Assembly (NCBI GenBank): GCA_900119625.1
Contig: FPKD01000006.1
Coordinates: 62,001-126,000 of the forward strand
Length of the DNA stretch: 64,000 nucleotides
Reading direction: 5' to 3'
Source of the DNA: Olsenella sp. kh2p3
Lineage (GTDB): Bacteria > Actinomycetota > Coriobacteriia > Coriobacteriales > Atopobiaceae
The notes below the pieces were generated by a model. The model was not told where the DNA came from. It did no database searches and worked only from the letters and a program-made list of their open reading frames with translations. Made by a program: the position numbers and the translations under genes. Positions 34,591 to 43,200 of the stretch are shown here, piece by piece; the stretch's first letter is position 1, and every line of letters starts with the position of its first letter.

Positions 34591-34632
34591 ACGTCCCCCG
34601 GCGATAAAGCATGACGCCGGGGCGTATTTTTT
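34591..34632 (+). terminator. Intrinsic terminator after rho, merged with hairpin array
   Basis: ACG(T)CCCCCGGCG pairs with CGCCGGGGCGT around an 11-base loop, then TATTTTTT. Its 3' flank (TTTTGCAGGGATTGCGTACGA) matches the family B unit flank, so it is also the first unit of array 2. Confidence 0.8.
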
Positions 34633-34826
34633 GCAGGGATTGCGTACGAGAAGCTCCCTCCGGCGCCGTTATGGCGCCGGAGGGAGCTTTGCCGCAGCGG
34701 ATGGGTACAAAAGGGGTCCTCGGGCGTCAAATTGACGCCCGAAGGAGCGTTGTCGCAGCAATCACGTACAAAACCGCACTTCCGGCGCCGTTTTGGCGCC
34801 GGAGAGCGCGTTGTCGCAGCTGCAGC
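34591..34826. repeat. Array of about 60-bp hairpin units, family B, array 2
   Basis: Four hairpins: the rho terminator; CTCCGGCGCC/GGCGCCGGAG (around 34658-34683); CTCGGGCGTCAA/TTGACGCCCGA (34719-34742); and TCCGGCGCC/GGCGCCGGA (34781-34803). Each is followed by GAGCGTTGTCGCAGCAA-like and CACGTACAAAACCGC-like boxes, the GTAC boxes 60-61 bp apart. It fills the 281-bp gap between rho and the SDR gene. Confidence 0.85.
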
Positions 34827-34840
34827 GATGCGTCCCCGGC

Positions 34841-35626
34841 CTACTCGCCCGCGCATGCGGTGAAGAGAAGGTCCTGCGCCCGCATGACCCAGCTCGCAGG
34901 CAGGACCTTCGCCACGACGCTCGCCGCCATCATGTCCGGCGAGGTCACGCAGGTGGAGCGCCCCAGTACCGCCGCATGCAGCGCCTTTCTCACAACGTCC
35001 GCGGGCTTCTCGTAGCCAATGGTGGTCATGCGGCGCACCTCCCGCGCGTCGCCTGGGTTGGCGAGAAAGCCTGTCTCCATGAACTTGGGGCACACGGCGC
35101 ACACGTGAATGCCCACGGGTCCAAGCTCGTAGTCGAGAGTGCGCGAGAGATCCACCACGAAGCGCTTGGTCGCTGAGTAGGTCGAGAGACCCGGCTGGGG
35201 GATGAGCCCCGCAATCGACGCCATGTTCACCACGCGCGAGCCGGCAACCATGTGCGGTAGGCAGTGATACGTGGCCTCGACCACGGCAAGGCAGTTGAGG
35301 CGCACCATGTTGCCCTCGTCCTCCTCCGAGATCTGGCCAAAGTCGCCAAACTTGCCAAAGCCGGCGCTGTTCACAAGCCATTGCACCGTGGGAGCCTCTT
35401 CCTCCAGAGCGTCGTGCAGGCACTCATAGGAGGAGCGCTTTGTGAGGTCAAGTGCAAACACGCGCACGGGCGTTGCGGTTTGCTCAGCAATCACCTCAAG
35501 TGCCTCGGCGTTTCTCGCAATGACCCAAATCTGGTCGAGAGGACCGCCCGCCCCGCGGTCAAACTGGCGGACAAACTCGCGCCCAACTCCCGATGAGGCC
35601 CCCGTAACCACCGCAATGTTGGCCAT
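34841..35626 (-). CDS. Short-chain dehydrogenase/reductase
   Basis: 261 residues from an ATG with GGGAGGGC upstream; the longer in-frame start adds eleven residues of leader. Rossmann motif TGASSGVGREF near residue 8, NSAGFGKFG about 90, catalytic Ser in NMASIAGL and YSATK about 155-160. The GASSGVG pattern with an early basic residue downstream suggests NADP(H) preference. The family reduces or oxidises keto or hydroxyl groups; the substrate cannot be read from sequence. Single minus-strand gene, with hairpin array 2 at its 3' end. Confidence 0.88.
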   Translation of the reverse strand: MANIAVVTGASSGVGREFVRQFDRGAGGPLDQIWVIARNAEALEVIAEQTATPVRVFALDLTKRSSYECLHDALEEEAPTVQWLVNSAGFGKFGDFGQISEEDEGNMVRLNCLAVVEATYHCLPHMVAGSRVVNMASIAGLIPQPGLSTYSATKRFVVDLSRTLDYELGPVGIHVCAVCPKFMETGFLANPGDAREVRRMTTIGYEKPADVVRKALHAAVLGRSTCVTSPDMMAASVVAKVLPASWVMRAQDLLFTACAGE

Positions 35627-35673
35627 TTTGCCCTCCCCATAACAATTCCCTGCTTGCATTTGGCGTGGTGAAA

Positions 35674-35713
35674 AGTATAGTCTGATACGTAGTTTTCATG
35701 ACACGTGAGTGTC
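35674..35713 (-). promoter_or_regulatory. Promoter/operator candidate of the SDR gene
   Basis: On the minus strand a TATACT -10 (plus positions 35674-35679). A GACAC/GTGTC dyad (35700-35713) covers the place where the -35 should be. No TTGACA match, so an activator- or repressor-controlled promoter is possible. Confidence 0.35.
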
Positions 35714-35861
35714 GCGACGGCACATGCAGCCAAAGACGAACAACGCCGTTGCTCACCTGCGCGCATCCATCCTTGTGGGTTGCGTGCTATAGGTCACAGG
35801 TAGCCCTGTTCGTCTAACGCTGTACTGCCTCGAAGCAATGGGCATCGGGAGGTGCAGCAAG

Positions 35862-37184
35862 ATGACGTGCAGGAGGAGCCCAGCGGTTGTCGCAGGCCTT
35901 CTCGGCGTTGCTACCCTTGGTACACCCGCACCCGCCTTTGCAGCAGAGGGTCTTGCCCCTTTGGATGCGCTTTCGAGCATCGACCTTTCAAGTGTTGACC
36001 TCACGAGCCTCGACGTCGACACCGCCAACGCGCTTATCGTGAGCTTTGCCGGAGGCGTCCTTGTCACCATTGGCACCTATGCGCTGATAAATGCCATCGC
36101 GCGCAGCCGTGCGGCAGCAAGCCAGTGCGATGCCAGCCAAGAGGGTGAAGAGGCCGCAGAGGATACCGAACAGAGCGACGTCCCTCGCGCCGCGCACGCG
36201 CCGCGCCACATGCGCCCAGAAGACTGGGAGCGCATTGGCCGCCTCAGCTCTGCGGAGAAGGCCGAGGAGGTCTCGGAGGCCGCTTTTGGCAGCAGCGCCA
36301 AGGGCCGGCATGCCGCCCGAGACTACGAGGACATCGCCGAGAACTACGTGAGCAAGCAGACCTTCCGCCAGCGTATGGCAACGCGCGCGCAGGGTGTGGC
36401 CGCAACCCTCTCGGCTCGCATAGACGCCAACCGCATGGACGGTCTTCCCGTGATCGAGCGCGCGGACGGCTCGGTGGGAGACGTGGGAACCACGTGGTGG
36501 ACAGCAGCGGTTGGTCCTTCTATCTCTGGGCCCATCAACATGGATGAGGCGGCGGAGGACGCTATTCCTTCCGAGTTTGGCTCCGCGGGCATCGACGACC
36601 TGCAGTTCATGTCGGCTGGCCCACGCGACATCTCACGCCGCGTTGCCCCCGTTGAGGAGGACGCGTACCCGGAGAAGCGAAGCGTCGAGGACGTCACGGA
36701 AGACGACTGGGATCGCGCGCTCAAGGCCATGGACGAGAAGATCCATGGCAGGGGGTCCGCAGTTCCAGCACCTGTGACCGTCGCCGCATCGCCTTCTCCA
36801 AAGGTCGCCGCGCCTGCGCCGCTCGAGCCCTTCTCGGATTGCGTGGGCGACGAGGACTCGCTCGACGAGCCGGACGGCATCGAGCAGGACACGCAGTTCC
36901 TCTACTTCAGGCCACCCGCTGGACACCCGGAGGTTGTGGATACCGAGACCTACGTTGACTACCTGGTTGCCGAGGAGTTCTCGCGCAACCCCTCCGCCGC
37001 TGTCCGCAGGTCCTCCCGCGACTACCTGCGCGTCATCGAGGGCGGCACCCAGACCTCGTCGCTGCGCGCCCAGGGACGCCACATGGGCTCGAGCGGGAGC
37101 GATGCTGCCACTCCTGACGGGTACCGGCCGCGTCACTTTGCTGGTGAGACGCCCGTCTCGCACGCCGAGGCACTGGAGGCGTGA
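35862..37184 (+). CDS. Unknown signal-peptide/membrane-anchored protein
   Basis: 440 residues from the ATG with GGAGGT eight bases upstream; an ATG 24 bases earlier is possible. Residues 1-28 look like a signal peptide (basic MTCRRS, hydrophobic core, then APAFAAE as cleavage site). A short Leu/Ser/Asp-repeat stretch (SSIDLSSVDLTSLDVD) leads to one membrane helix at about 60-80. The remaining 360 residues are acidic and polar, with low-complexity Ala/Pro/Glu parts and no recognised domain. If the signal is cleaved, the large part would face the cytoplasm. Its stop overlaps the next start (TGATG), so it is coupled to the VanZ-like gene. Function unknown. Confidence 0.7.
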   Translation: MTCRRSPAVVAGLLGVATLGTPAPAFAAEGLAPLDALSSIDLSSVDLTSLDVDTANALIVSFAGGVLVTIGTYALINAIARSRAAASQCDASQEGEEAAEDTEQSDVPRAAHAPRHMRPEDWERIGRLSSAEKAEEVSEAAFGSSAKGRHAARDYEDIAENYVSKQTFRQRMATRAQGVAATLSARIDANRMDGLPVIERADGSVGDVGTTWWTAAVGPSISGPINMDEAAEDAIPSEFGSAGIDDLQFMSAGPRDISRRVAPVEEDAYPEKRSVEDVTEDDWDRALKAMDEKIHGRGSAVPAPVTVAASPSPKVAAPAPLEPFSDCVGDEDSLDEPDGIEQDTQFLYFRPPAGHPEVVDTETYVDYLVAEEFSRNPSAAVRRSSRDYLRVIEGGTQTSSLRAQGRHMGSSGSDAATPDGYRPRHFAGETPVSHAEALEA

Positions 37185-37681
37185 TGCGAGAAGGGATGGG
37201 GGAGTCCTCGAGGTCCGCATACGGACGACTTGGGACGAGCACCCACCACAAGAGGTGGGTGCTCGTCTTCTGCCTGTGGGTTGCCTTCGTGTGGGGCCAC
37301 TCGCTCGTGCAAGGGCCGGAATCGTCGCTTGAGAGCTCGCGCGTGGTGGCCATTGTGGCGCCGCTTCTCAACGCACTGGGCGTCACGGGCGAGGCGGCCA
37401 TGAGCTTTGCCGTGCGCAAAACGGCCCACTTCCTCGAGTACGCGGTCCTCGGCGCCCTGGGCGTGCCGGCCTTTCTTCTCCCTGCGCGCGAGGGGAGGTT
37501 TCCGCGCTGGCTTGGCCCTCTGGTGGTTGCCCTCATCCCTGTGGCAGACGAGACAATCCAACGCTTTGTGCCTGGGAGGGAGTCCTCTCCTAGAGACGTT
37601 CTCATAGACCTTTGCGGCGCCGCCGTTGGCACGCTTGTGGTTTCGCTTATCTTGCGACACAGAGATGCCAGGGCTGCTTAG
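37184..37681 (+). CDS. VanZ-like family membrane protein
   Basis: 165 residues from the ATG that overlaps the previous stop, with GGAGG upstream. Four membrane helices: WVLVFCLWVAFVWGHS about 25, the KTAHFLEYAVLGALG helix about 85 (the VanZ signature), WLGPLVVALIPVADETIQRFVPGRESSP about 110-135, and a final LIDLCGAAVGTLVVS helix. VanZ in vancomycin clusters gives low teicoplanin resistance; most genomic VanZ-like proteins are of unknown function. Translationally coupled to the unknown anchored protein. Confidence 0.85.
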   Translation: MREGMGESSRSAYGRLGTSTHHKRWVLVFCLWVAFVWGHSLVQGPESSLESSRVVAIVAPLLNALGVTGEAAMSFAVRKTAHFLEYAVLGALGVPAFLLPAREGRFPRWLGPLVVALIPVADETIQRFVPGRESSPRDVLIDLCGAAVGTLVVSLILRHRDARAA

Positions 37682-37871
37682 AAGGCACCTCTGCCCATAG
37701 GGAAGCAAACATCGCAACGTATTCCCAGCTCTCGCATGTTACAAAGCGGCTTCATGTGTTACGTCTCGAATAAGCTTTCAGGTACGGCGCTCGCGCCCCC
37801 GTCTCCCTTCCATACAGTTGTCCACAACTTCCGCGTGGGAACCCGCGCGGCCAAGACAAGGGAGGGTACGT

Positions 37872-39059
37872 ATGAACACCAACATTTCCAGGCGCAACTT
37901 CGTCAAGGCCGGTGCTGTCGCGGGCATGGGCCTTGGCCTTGCCGCCTGCGGCGGGAACTCCGGCTCCAGCTCCGACACCATCAAGGTCGGCCTCATGGGC
38001 CCCTACACCGGTGACGTGGCCCAGTACGGCCTCGCCTGCCGCTATGGCGCCGAGCTCTACGTCAAGCAGGTCAACGACAAGGGCGGCATCAACGGCAAGC
38101 AGGTCGAGCTCGACACCCAGGATGAGAAGGGCGACGCCACCGAGGCCGTCAACGTCTATAACAAGCTCGTCGAGGACGGCGTCGTGGGCATCATCGGTGA
38201 CGTGACCTCCACGCCCACCATCGCTGTGGCACAGGCCTCCGTCAAGGACAACATGCCCTGCGTGACTCCCTCCGCAACCGCAGCTGACGTCATCTCCTAC
38301 GGCAACAACTACTTCCGTGCCTGCATCACCGACCCGTACCAGGGCAGGCTCATGGCCGACTTCGTCGCCGACCAGGGCTACAAGACCGTGGGCGTGATTT
38401 ACAACCAGGGTGGCGACTACGAGCAGGGCGTCGCTGACGCTTTCACCGAGGAGGCCGGCAAGAAGGGCGTCAATGTGAGCGACTCCGAGGGCTATCCCTC
38501 CGGCGCCACCGACTTCAACTCCCAGCTCACCAACATCATTGCCACCAAGCCTGACGCGATCTTCTCGCCCAACTACTACCAGGACGACGGCAAGATCGTG
38601 ACCCAGGCGAGGAAGCTCGGCTACACCGGCGTCTTCCTGGGTGCCGACGGCTGGTCGAACATCGTTGGCGGCGACGAGGAGTACGCGAGCGCCGAGGACC
38701 TCGAGGGCTGCTACTATGACTGCTCCTTCGTGGCCGAGAACGAGGACGAGAAGGTCCAGGACTTCATCAAGGCCTACAAGGACGAGTACAACGACACACC
38801 CTCCAACTTCTGCGCTCTTGGCTATGATGCGGCCATGATTCTCCTCAACGCCATCGAGACCGTCGAGAAGGACGGTAAGGCCGCGTATGGCTCTGACGAC
38901 TATAAGCAGGCCGTCGTCGACGCTATCGCCTCTGGAACCGCCCAGGGCGTGACGGGCGACATCTCCTACTCCGGCACGGGCGACCCCGTGAAGTCCACTC
39001 TGATCATCACCTTCAAGGATGGTGCCCAGGAGGTCTTCAAGACCGTCGAGGGCGAGTAG
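37872..39059 (+). CDS. livK: Branched-chain amino acid ABC transporter, substrate-binding lipoprotein
   Basis: 395 residues from an ATG with GGAGGG upstream. N-terminal SRRNF and a hydrophobic stretch end in the lipobox LAAC, so it is a lipoprotein, possibly Tat-exported. The mature part is a type I periplasmic-binding fold of the LivK/Leu-Ile-Val family (IKVGLMGPYTGD, GVVGIIGDVTSTPT, PSATAADV, TDFNSQL). It captures branched-chain amino acids or similar ligands outside the cell for LivHMGF. A GC hairpin between it and livH may make it the most expressed gene of the operon. Confidence 0.93.
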   Translation: MNTNISRRNFVKAGAVAGMGLGLAACGGNSGSSSDTIKVGLMGPYTGDVAQYGLACRYGAELYVKQVNDKGGINGKQVELDTQDEKGDATEAVNVYNKLVEDGVVGIIGDVTSTPTIAVAQASVKDNMPCVTPSATAADVISYGNNYFRACITDPYQGRLMADFVADQGYKTVGVIYNQGGDYEQGVADAFTEEAGKKGVNVSDSEGYPSGATDFNSQLTNIIATKPDAIFSPNYYQDDGKIVTQARKLGYTGVFLGADGWSNIVGGDEEYASAEDLEGCYYDCSFVAENEDEKVQDFIKAYKDEYNDTPSNFCALGYDAAMILLNAIETVEKDGKAAYGSDDYKQAVVDAIASGTAQGVTGDISYSGTGDPVKSTLIITFKDGAQEVFKTVEGE

Positions 39060-39081
39060 GTCTTCTGCTAGGTTTAATGAG

Positions 39082-39118
39082 GGAAGCGCCGGGTGCGCAT
39101 GCAGCCCCCGGCGCTTCC
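39082..39118 (+). terminator. Intercistronic hairpin between livK and livH
   Basis: Perfect 12-bp stem GGAAGCGCCGGG / CCCGGCGCTTCC with a 13-base loop, followed only by TTGGTTC. It may act as a partial terminator or RNA stabiliser that raises livK over the permease genes. Confidence 0.65.
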
Positions 39119-39161
39119 TTGGTTCTACAGGACCCGTGTTCAAGAGAGGAAGTGTTGTGCC

Positions 39162-40037
39162 GTGACGTTTCTGACGCAGGTGCTCAACGGTCTGCAGCTG
39201 GGCAGCATCTACGCACTCGTCGCTCTGGGCTACACGATGGTGTATGGCATCATCCTGCTCCTCAACTTTGCCCATGGCGACATCATCATGGTCGGTGCCT
39301 ACATTTCTTGGATCGTCATGAGCCAGTTGGGCCTGAGCCCGGTCCTGGCGATCGTCCTTTCCATCGTGGGGTGCGCCGGCTTGGGCGTGCTCATCGACAA
39401 GGTCGCCTACCAGCCGCTTCGTGAGGCTCCCCGAATGAGCCTGCTCATCACGGCAATCGGCGTCTCGTACTTCCTCGAGAACGGCGCGCAGCTGGTCTTT
39501 GGCGCCGACGCCAAGGTCGTTCCCGAGTACTTCGAGCTGCCGAACTTGAGCATCGGGGACGTGGCCCTCTCGGCGAACGCCATCATCACGATCGTGGTGA
39601 CGGCGGTCTCGACCATCGTGCTCACGATTCTCGTGCAGAAGACCAAGCTCGGAAAGGCGATGCGTGCCGTCTCCGAGGACATGGGCGCCGCGCGCCTCAT
39701 GGGCATCAACGTGAACAACACGATCTCGTTCACCTTTGCGGTTGGCTCCGCGCTCGCCGGCATCGGCGCCGTGCTCTACAGCATGGCATACTCGCAGGCA
39801 ACGCCCACGATGGGCATCATGCTCGGCACCAAGGCATTCGTGGCGGCGGTCCTCGGCGGCATCGGCTCCATCCCCGGCGCCGTCATCGGCGGCCTTCTCG
39901 TTGGCTTCGCCGAGGTGTTCGTCTCTGCCATCGGCCTCTCCGTGTGGCAGGACGCTGTGGTGTTTCTGCTCCTGATCATCGTCCTCGTGGTGAGGCCCAC
40001 CGGTATCCTGGGCCGCCCGATGACCGAGAAAGTCTAA
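39162..40037 (+). CDS. livH: Branched-chain amino acid ABC transporter permease LivH
   Basis: 291 residues from a GTG with AGAGGAAG upstream. About eight membrane helices with LivH features: QLGSIYALVALGYTMVYG at the N-terminus, NFAHGDIIMVGAY about 45, MRAVSEDMGAARLMGINVN about 165 (the cytoplasmic loop contacting the ATPases) and GGIGSIPGAVIGG about 235. Pairs with LivM in the membrane. Confidence 0.94.
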   Translation: MTFLTQVLNGLQLGSIYALVALGYTMVYGIILLLNFAHGDIIMVGAYISWIVMSQLGLSPVLAIVLSIVGCAGLGVLIDKVAYQPLREAPRMSLLITAIGVSYFLENGAQLVFGADAKVVPEYFELPNLSIGDVALSANAIITIVVTAVSTIVLTILVQKTKLGKAMRAVSEDMGAARLMGINVNNTISFTFAVGSALAGIGAVLYSMAYSQATPTMGIMLGTKAFVAAVLGGIGSIPGAVIGGLLVGFAEVFVSAIGLSVWQDAVVFLLLIIVLVVRPTGILGRPMTEKV

Positions 40038-40047
40038 GGAGGAAGCC

Positions 40048-41247
40048 GTGACTGCTTCAAAGACATCAACAGCGCCGACAGGCGCGCCGGCTGCCTCCGG
40101 CTACCGCAGCCTCTCCATGCCCGTGCGCTATCTGATCAACGCAGTCCTCGTCGTAGTGTTCCTCGTCGTGGGCGAGCTCATGATCGACGGCGGCGTGGTG
40201 AGCCGCTACCAGACCGGCGTCATCGAGCAGATTGGCATCTACATCATCCTCGCCGTCTCGCTCAACATCGCGACCGGCTACCTCGGCCAGCTGCCGCTCG
40301 GCCATGCCGGCTTCATGTCGGTGGGTGGCTACTCCTGCGCCATCTTCATCATGAGGATGATGGACACGATGGGCGTGACCGCGCGCGACTTTGCCACGGG
40401 CACCCCAGCCGCCGCGCTCCTCTTTGTGCTCGGCATCATCTTCGGTGGCGTGTGCGCCGCCCTCTGCGGCCTCATCATCGGCGTCCCGGCGCTGCGCCTC
40501 AAGGGCGACTACCTGGCCATCATTACCCTGGGCTTTGCCGAGATCATCCGCGTGGTCATGCAAAACATCGACGGTGTCCTTGGGTTCACGCTCACCGGCG
40601 GCGCAAAGGGCCTCACTGGCATCCCCGGGTACACGAACTTCCTCAACACGTTCATCGTGGTCGCCATCTCGCTCTTCCTCATCCACACCATGATGAAGTC
40701 GCGTCATGGCCGTGCCGTCCTCTCCATTCGCGACAACGAGATCGCGGCCGAGTCCTGCGGCGTCAACACCACGTACTACAAGACGCTCGCCTTCGTGGCC
40801 TCCGCGTTCTTCGCGGGCGTCGCCGGCGGCCTCTACGCGGGCTGCATCGGCGTCATGGCTCCCGCCAAGTTCGGGTTCATGAAGTCGATTGAGATCCTGG
40901 TCATGGTGGTTCTCGGCGGCATGGGCTCCATGCTCGGCTCCGTCATCTCCGCGACCGTCCTCACGATCCTGCCCGAGGCACTGCGCGCCGTCTCCGACTA
41001 CCGCATGGTCGTCTACGCCATCGTGCTGATCCTGGTCATGATCTTCCGTCCCGAGGGCCTTCTCGGCGACTACGACTTCTCGATGTCGCGCGTGATCGAG
41101 CGCATCATGAACCACGGCAAGCGCCCGGAGGACTTCGCGCCCGTGGCGGCTGTCGCAGAGGCAGCCACGCCTGCAGCGGCCTCGGTGGCCGTGCCTGCAG
41201 CTGCGCCAGGCAAGGAAACGGGGAAGGAGGCCAACGACCATGAGTAG
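40048..41247 (+). CDS. livM: Branched-chain amino acid ABC transporter permease LivM
   Basis: 399 residues from a GTG with AGGAGG upstream. A short polar N-terminus, nine to ten membrane helices with SLNIATGYLGQLPLGHAGFM about 80, LKGDYLAIITLGFAEIIR about 155, SIRDNEIAAESCGVN about 225 and GGMGSMLG about 290. The C-terminal tail is Ala/Pro-rich, about 50 residues, longer than usual. It overlaps livG by eight bases, so translation is coupled. Confidence 0.94.
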   Translation: MTASKTSTAPTGAPAASGYRSLSMPVRYLINAVLVVVFLVVGELMIDGGVVSRYQTGVIEQIGIYIILAVSLNIATGYLGQLPLGHAGFMSVGGYSCAIFIMRMMDTMGVTARDFATGTPAAALLFVLGIIFGGVCAALCGLIIGVPALRLKGDYLAIITLGFAEIIRVVMQNIDGVLGFTLTGGAKGLTGIPGYTNFLNTFIVVAISLFLIHTMMKSRHGRAVLSIRDNEIAAESCGVNTTYYKTLAFVASAFFAGVAGGLYAGCIGVMAPAKFGFMKSIEILVMVVLGGMGSMLGSVISATVLTILPEALRAVSDYRMVVYAIVLILVMIFRPEGLLGDYDFSMSRVIERIMNHGKRPEDFAPVAAVAEAATPAAASVAVPAAAPGKETGKEANDHE

Positions 41248-42142
41248 TGACGAGACCACAAAGACCGAGGCTGTCGCCGAGAACAGCGCGGCCGCGCCTG
41301 CCAAGCGCCACCGCCCCGTGCTCGTGCAGATGGAGACCCCCAACCTCGTCCCCGAGCGCGAGCTTGGCAAGATGCCCGTGCTCCAGGCGGAGCACCTCGG
41401 CATCGACTTCGGCGGCCTCACCGCCGTCGACGACTTCAACATCGCCATGGGCCGCACCGAGATCTCTGGCCTCATCGGCCCCAACGGCGCAGGCAAGACG
41501 ACCATCTTCAACCTGCTCACCAACGTGTACAAGCCAACACGCGGCACCATCCTGCTCGACGGCTACGACACGGCGGGGAAGAGCGTCGTCGAGGTCAACA
41601 AGATGGGCATCGCCCGCACCTTCCAGAACATCCGCCTCTTCAACAAGATGACGGTCGAGGAGAACGTCCTGGTTGGCCTTGGCAACTCCATGTCCACGCA
41701 CCTGTTCACGGACGTGTTCCGCCTCCCCAAGCACTGGAAGCAGGAGGCCGAGTTCCACGACAAGGCCATGGACCTTCTCGGCATCTTCAACATGCAGGGC
41801 CTGGCCCACGAGCGTGCCGGCAACCTCCCGTACGGGGCCCAGCGCCGACTCGAGATTCTGCGTGCGCTTGCCACCAACCCCAAGGTCCTGCTCCTCGACG
41901 AGCCTGCGGCCGGCATGAACCCCGCCGAGACCGAGGAGCTCATGGAGAACATCGAGAAGATCCGCGACGACTTCCAGATCGCCATCCTGCTCATCGAGCA
42001 CGACATGAGCTTCGTCATGGGCATCTGCGAGGTCATCGGCGTCCTGGACTACGGGCGCATCATCGCGAAGGGCACGCCCGAGGAGATCCAGAACGACCCT
42101 AAGGTCATCGAGGCGTACCTCGGCAAGCAGGGGGTGAAGTAG
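41240..42142 (+). CDS. livG: Branched-chain amino acid ABC transporter ATPase LivG
   Basis: 300 residues. An N-terminal extension of about 45 residues (Ala/Glu/Lys then Pro-rich) precedes the ATPase, which is otherwise standard: Walker A GPNGAGKTT about 74, FQNIRLFNKMTVEENV about 130, a signature-like LPYGAQRRLEI about 195, Walker B VLLLDEPAAGM about 215 and the switch His in LIEHDM. The degenerate YGAQR signature is normal for LivG. It powers uptake with LivF. Confidence 0.94.
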   Translation: MSSDETTKTEAVAENSAAAPAKRHRPVLVQMETPNLVPERELGKMPVLQAEHLGIDFGGLTAVDDFNIAMGRTEISGLIGPNGAGKTTIFNLLTNVYKPTRGTILLDGYDTAGKSVVEVNKMGIARTFQNIRLFNKMTVEENVLVGLGNSMSTHLFTDVFRLPKHWKQEAEFHDKAMDLLGIFNMQGLAHERAGNLPYGAQRRLEILRALATNPKVLLLDEPAAGMNPAETEELMENIEKIRDDFQIAILLIEHDMSFVMGICEVIGVLDYGRIIAKGTPEEIQNDPKVIEAYLGKQGVK

Positions 42143-42850
42143 ATGTCCATGCTTTCCGTAAGCAACCTCGCCGTGTCGTATGGCGCGATCAAGGCGGTCA
42201 AGGGCATCTCGTTCGACATCGACGAGGGCGAGATCGTGACCCTCATCGGCGCGAACGGCGCAGGCAAGTCGACCACGCTCAACACCATCGCCGGGCTCAT
42301 CAAGCCCGACTCCGGCAGCATCAAGTTCAAGGGCGAGGAGCTCGTGGGCATCAAGCCCCACAAGATCGTGGAGCGCGGGCTTGCCCTGTGCCCCGAGGGG
42401 CGCCGCGTCTTCACGCACATGACCGTCGCCGAGAACCTCGACATGGGTGGCTACACGCGTACCGATGCCGAGAACAAGGAGACGCTCGAGCTTGTCTACG
42501 AGCACTTCCCGCGCCTGAAGGAGCGCATGAATCAGGTTGCCGGTACGCTCTCCGGCGGCGAGCAGCAGATGCTTGCCATGGGACGCGCCCTCATGAGCCA
42601 TCCCAAGCTCCTCATGCTCGACGAGCCCTCGATGGGCCTGGCGCCCATCCTGGTGGACGAGATCTTTGCGATCATCCAGGCGCTCAACGAGAACGGCACC
42701 ACGATCCTCCTGGTCGAGCAGAACGCCAACATGGCGCTCAAGGTTGCCGCTCGCGGCTACGTGCTCGAGACCGGCAAGATCGTGAAGACCGGCACCGGCG
42801 CCGAGCTTCTCGTTGACGACGACGTCCGCAAGGCCTACCTCGGCGGGTGA
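42143..42850 (+). CDS. livF: Branched-chain amino acid ABC transporter ATPase LivF
   Basis: 235 residues, starting directly after the livG stop. Walker A GANGAGKST about 37, PEGRRVFTHMTVAENL about 88, signature LSGGEQQML about 135, Walker B LLMLDEPSMGL about 155, switch LVEQNA. Last gene of the operon. No clear intrinsic terminator follows; a family B hairpin array begins about 45 bp downstream. Confidence 0.95.
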   Translation: MSMLSVSNLAVSYGAIKAVKGISFDIDEGEIVTLIGANGAGKSTTLNTIAGLIKPDSGSIKFKGEELVGIKPHKIVERGLALCPEGRRVFTHMTVAENLDMGGYTRTDAENKETLELVYEHFPRLKERMNQVAGTLSGGEQQMLAMGRALMSHPKLLMLDEPSMGLAPILVDEIFAIIQALNENGTTILLVEQNANMALKVAARGYVLETGKIVKTGTGAELLVDDDVRKAYLGG

Positions 42851-42894
42851 GGCAAAGGGGCTTTTTGTCCCAGGTTGCCGTGCTCGGCAATGAC

Positions 42895-43095
42895 ATGCGT
42901 TTCTCGGCGAGAAATTGGCGCCGGAGGTGACGGTATCGGGCTGTTTGCTGCGATAACGTGCGCTCCGGCGCCAATTTGGCGCCATAGCATTACGTACGGG
43001 GTTGTGGCGGGAGCGCGCCCTGTGGCGCCAGATTGACGCCACAGCGAGGGTTTCGTACGCACTTGCTGCATAACTCGCCCTCCGGCGCCGCGCGT
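42895..43095. repeat. Array of about 60-bp hairpin units, family B, array 3 (inverted)
   Basis: Read on the minus strand the units match arrays 1 and 2: CTCCGGCGCC hairpins and flanks such as GAGTTATGCAGCAAGTGCGTACGAAA. Hairpins on the plus strand: CTCCGGCGCC/GGCGCCATAG (42963-42987) and TGTGGCG/CGCCACA (43021-43043). It fills most of the 350-bp gap between livF and priA. Confidence 0.82.
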
Positions 43096-43200
43096 GAGTC
43101 TCACGCGTAGGGACGCCACGTGCATCGGCTACAATCGGTTCCCGTTGGCGCCGCTGCATGTGACGCGAGAATTTCACAGCCACAGGGGAGGGGGCAAAAC

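Noticed and set aside
37682-37871. Riboswitch or clear promoter upstream of livK
   Set aside because: No recognisable riboswitch core or -35/-10 pair could be matched in 190 bp.
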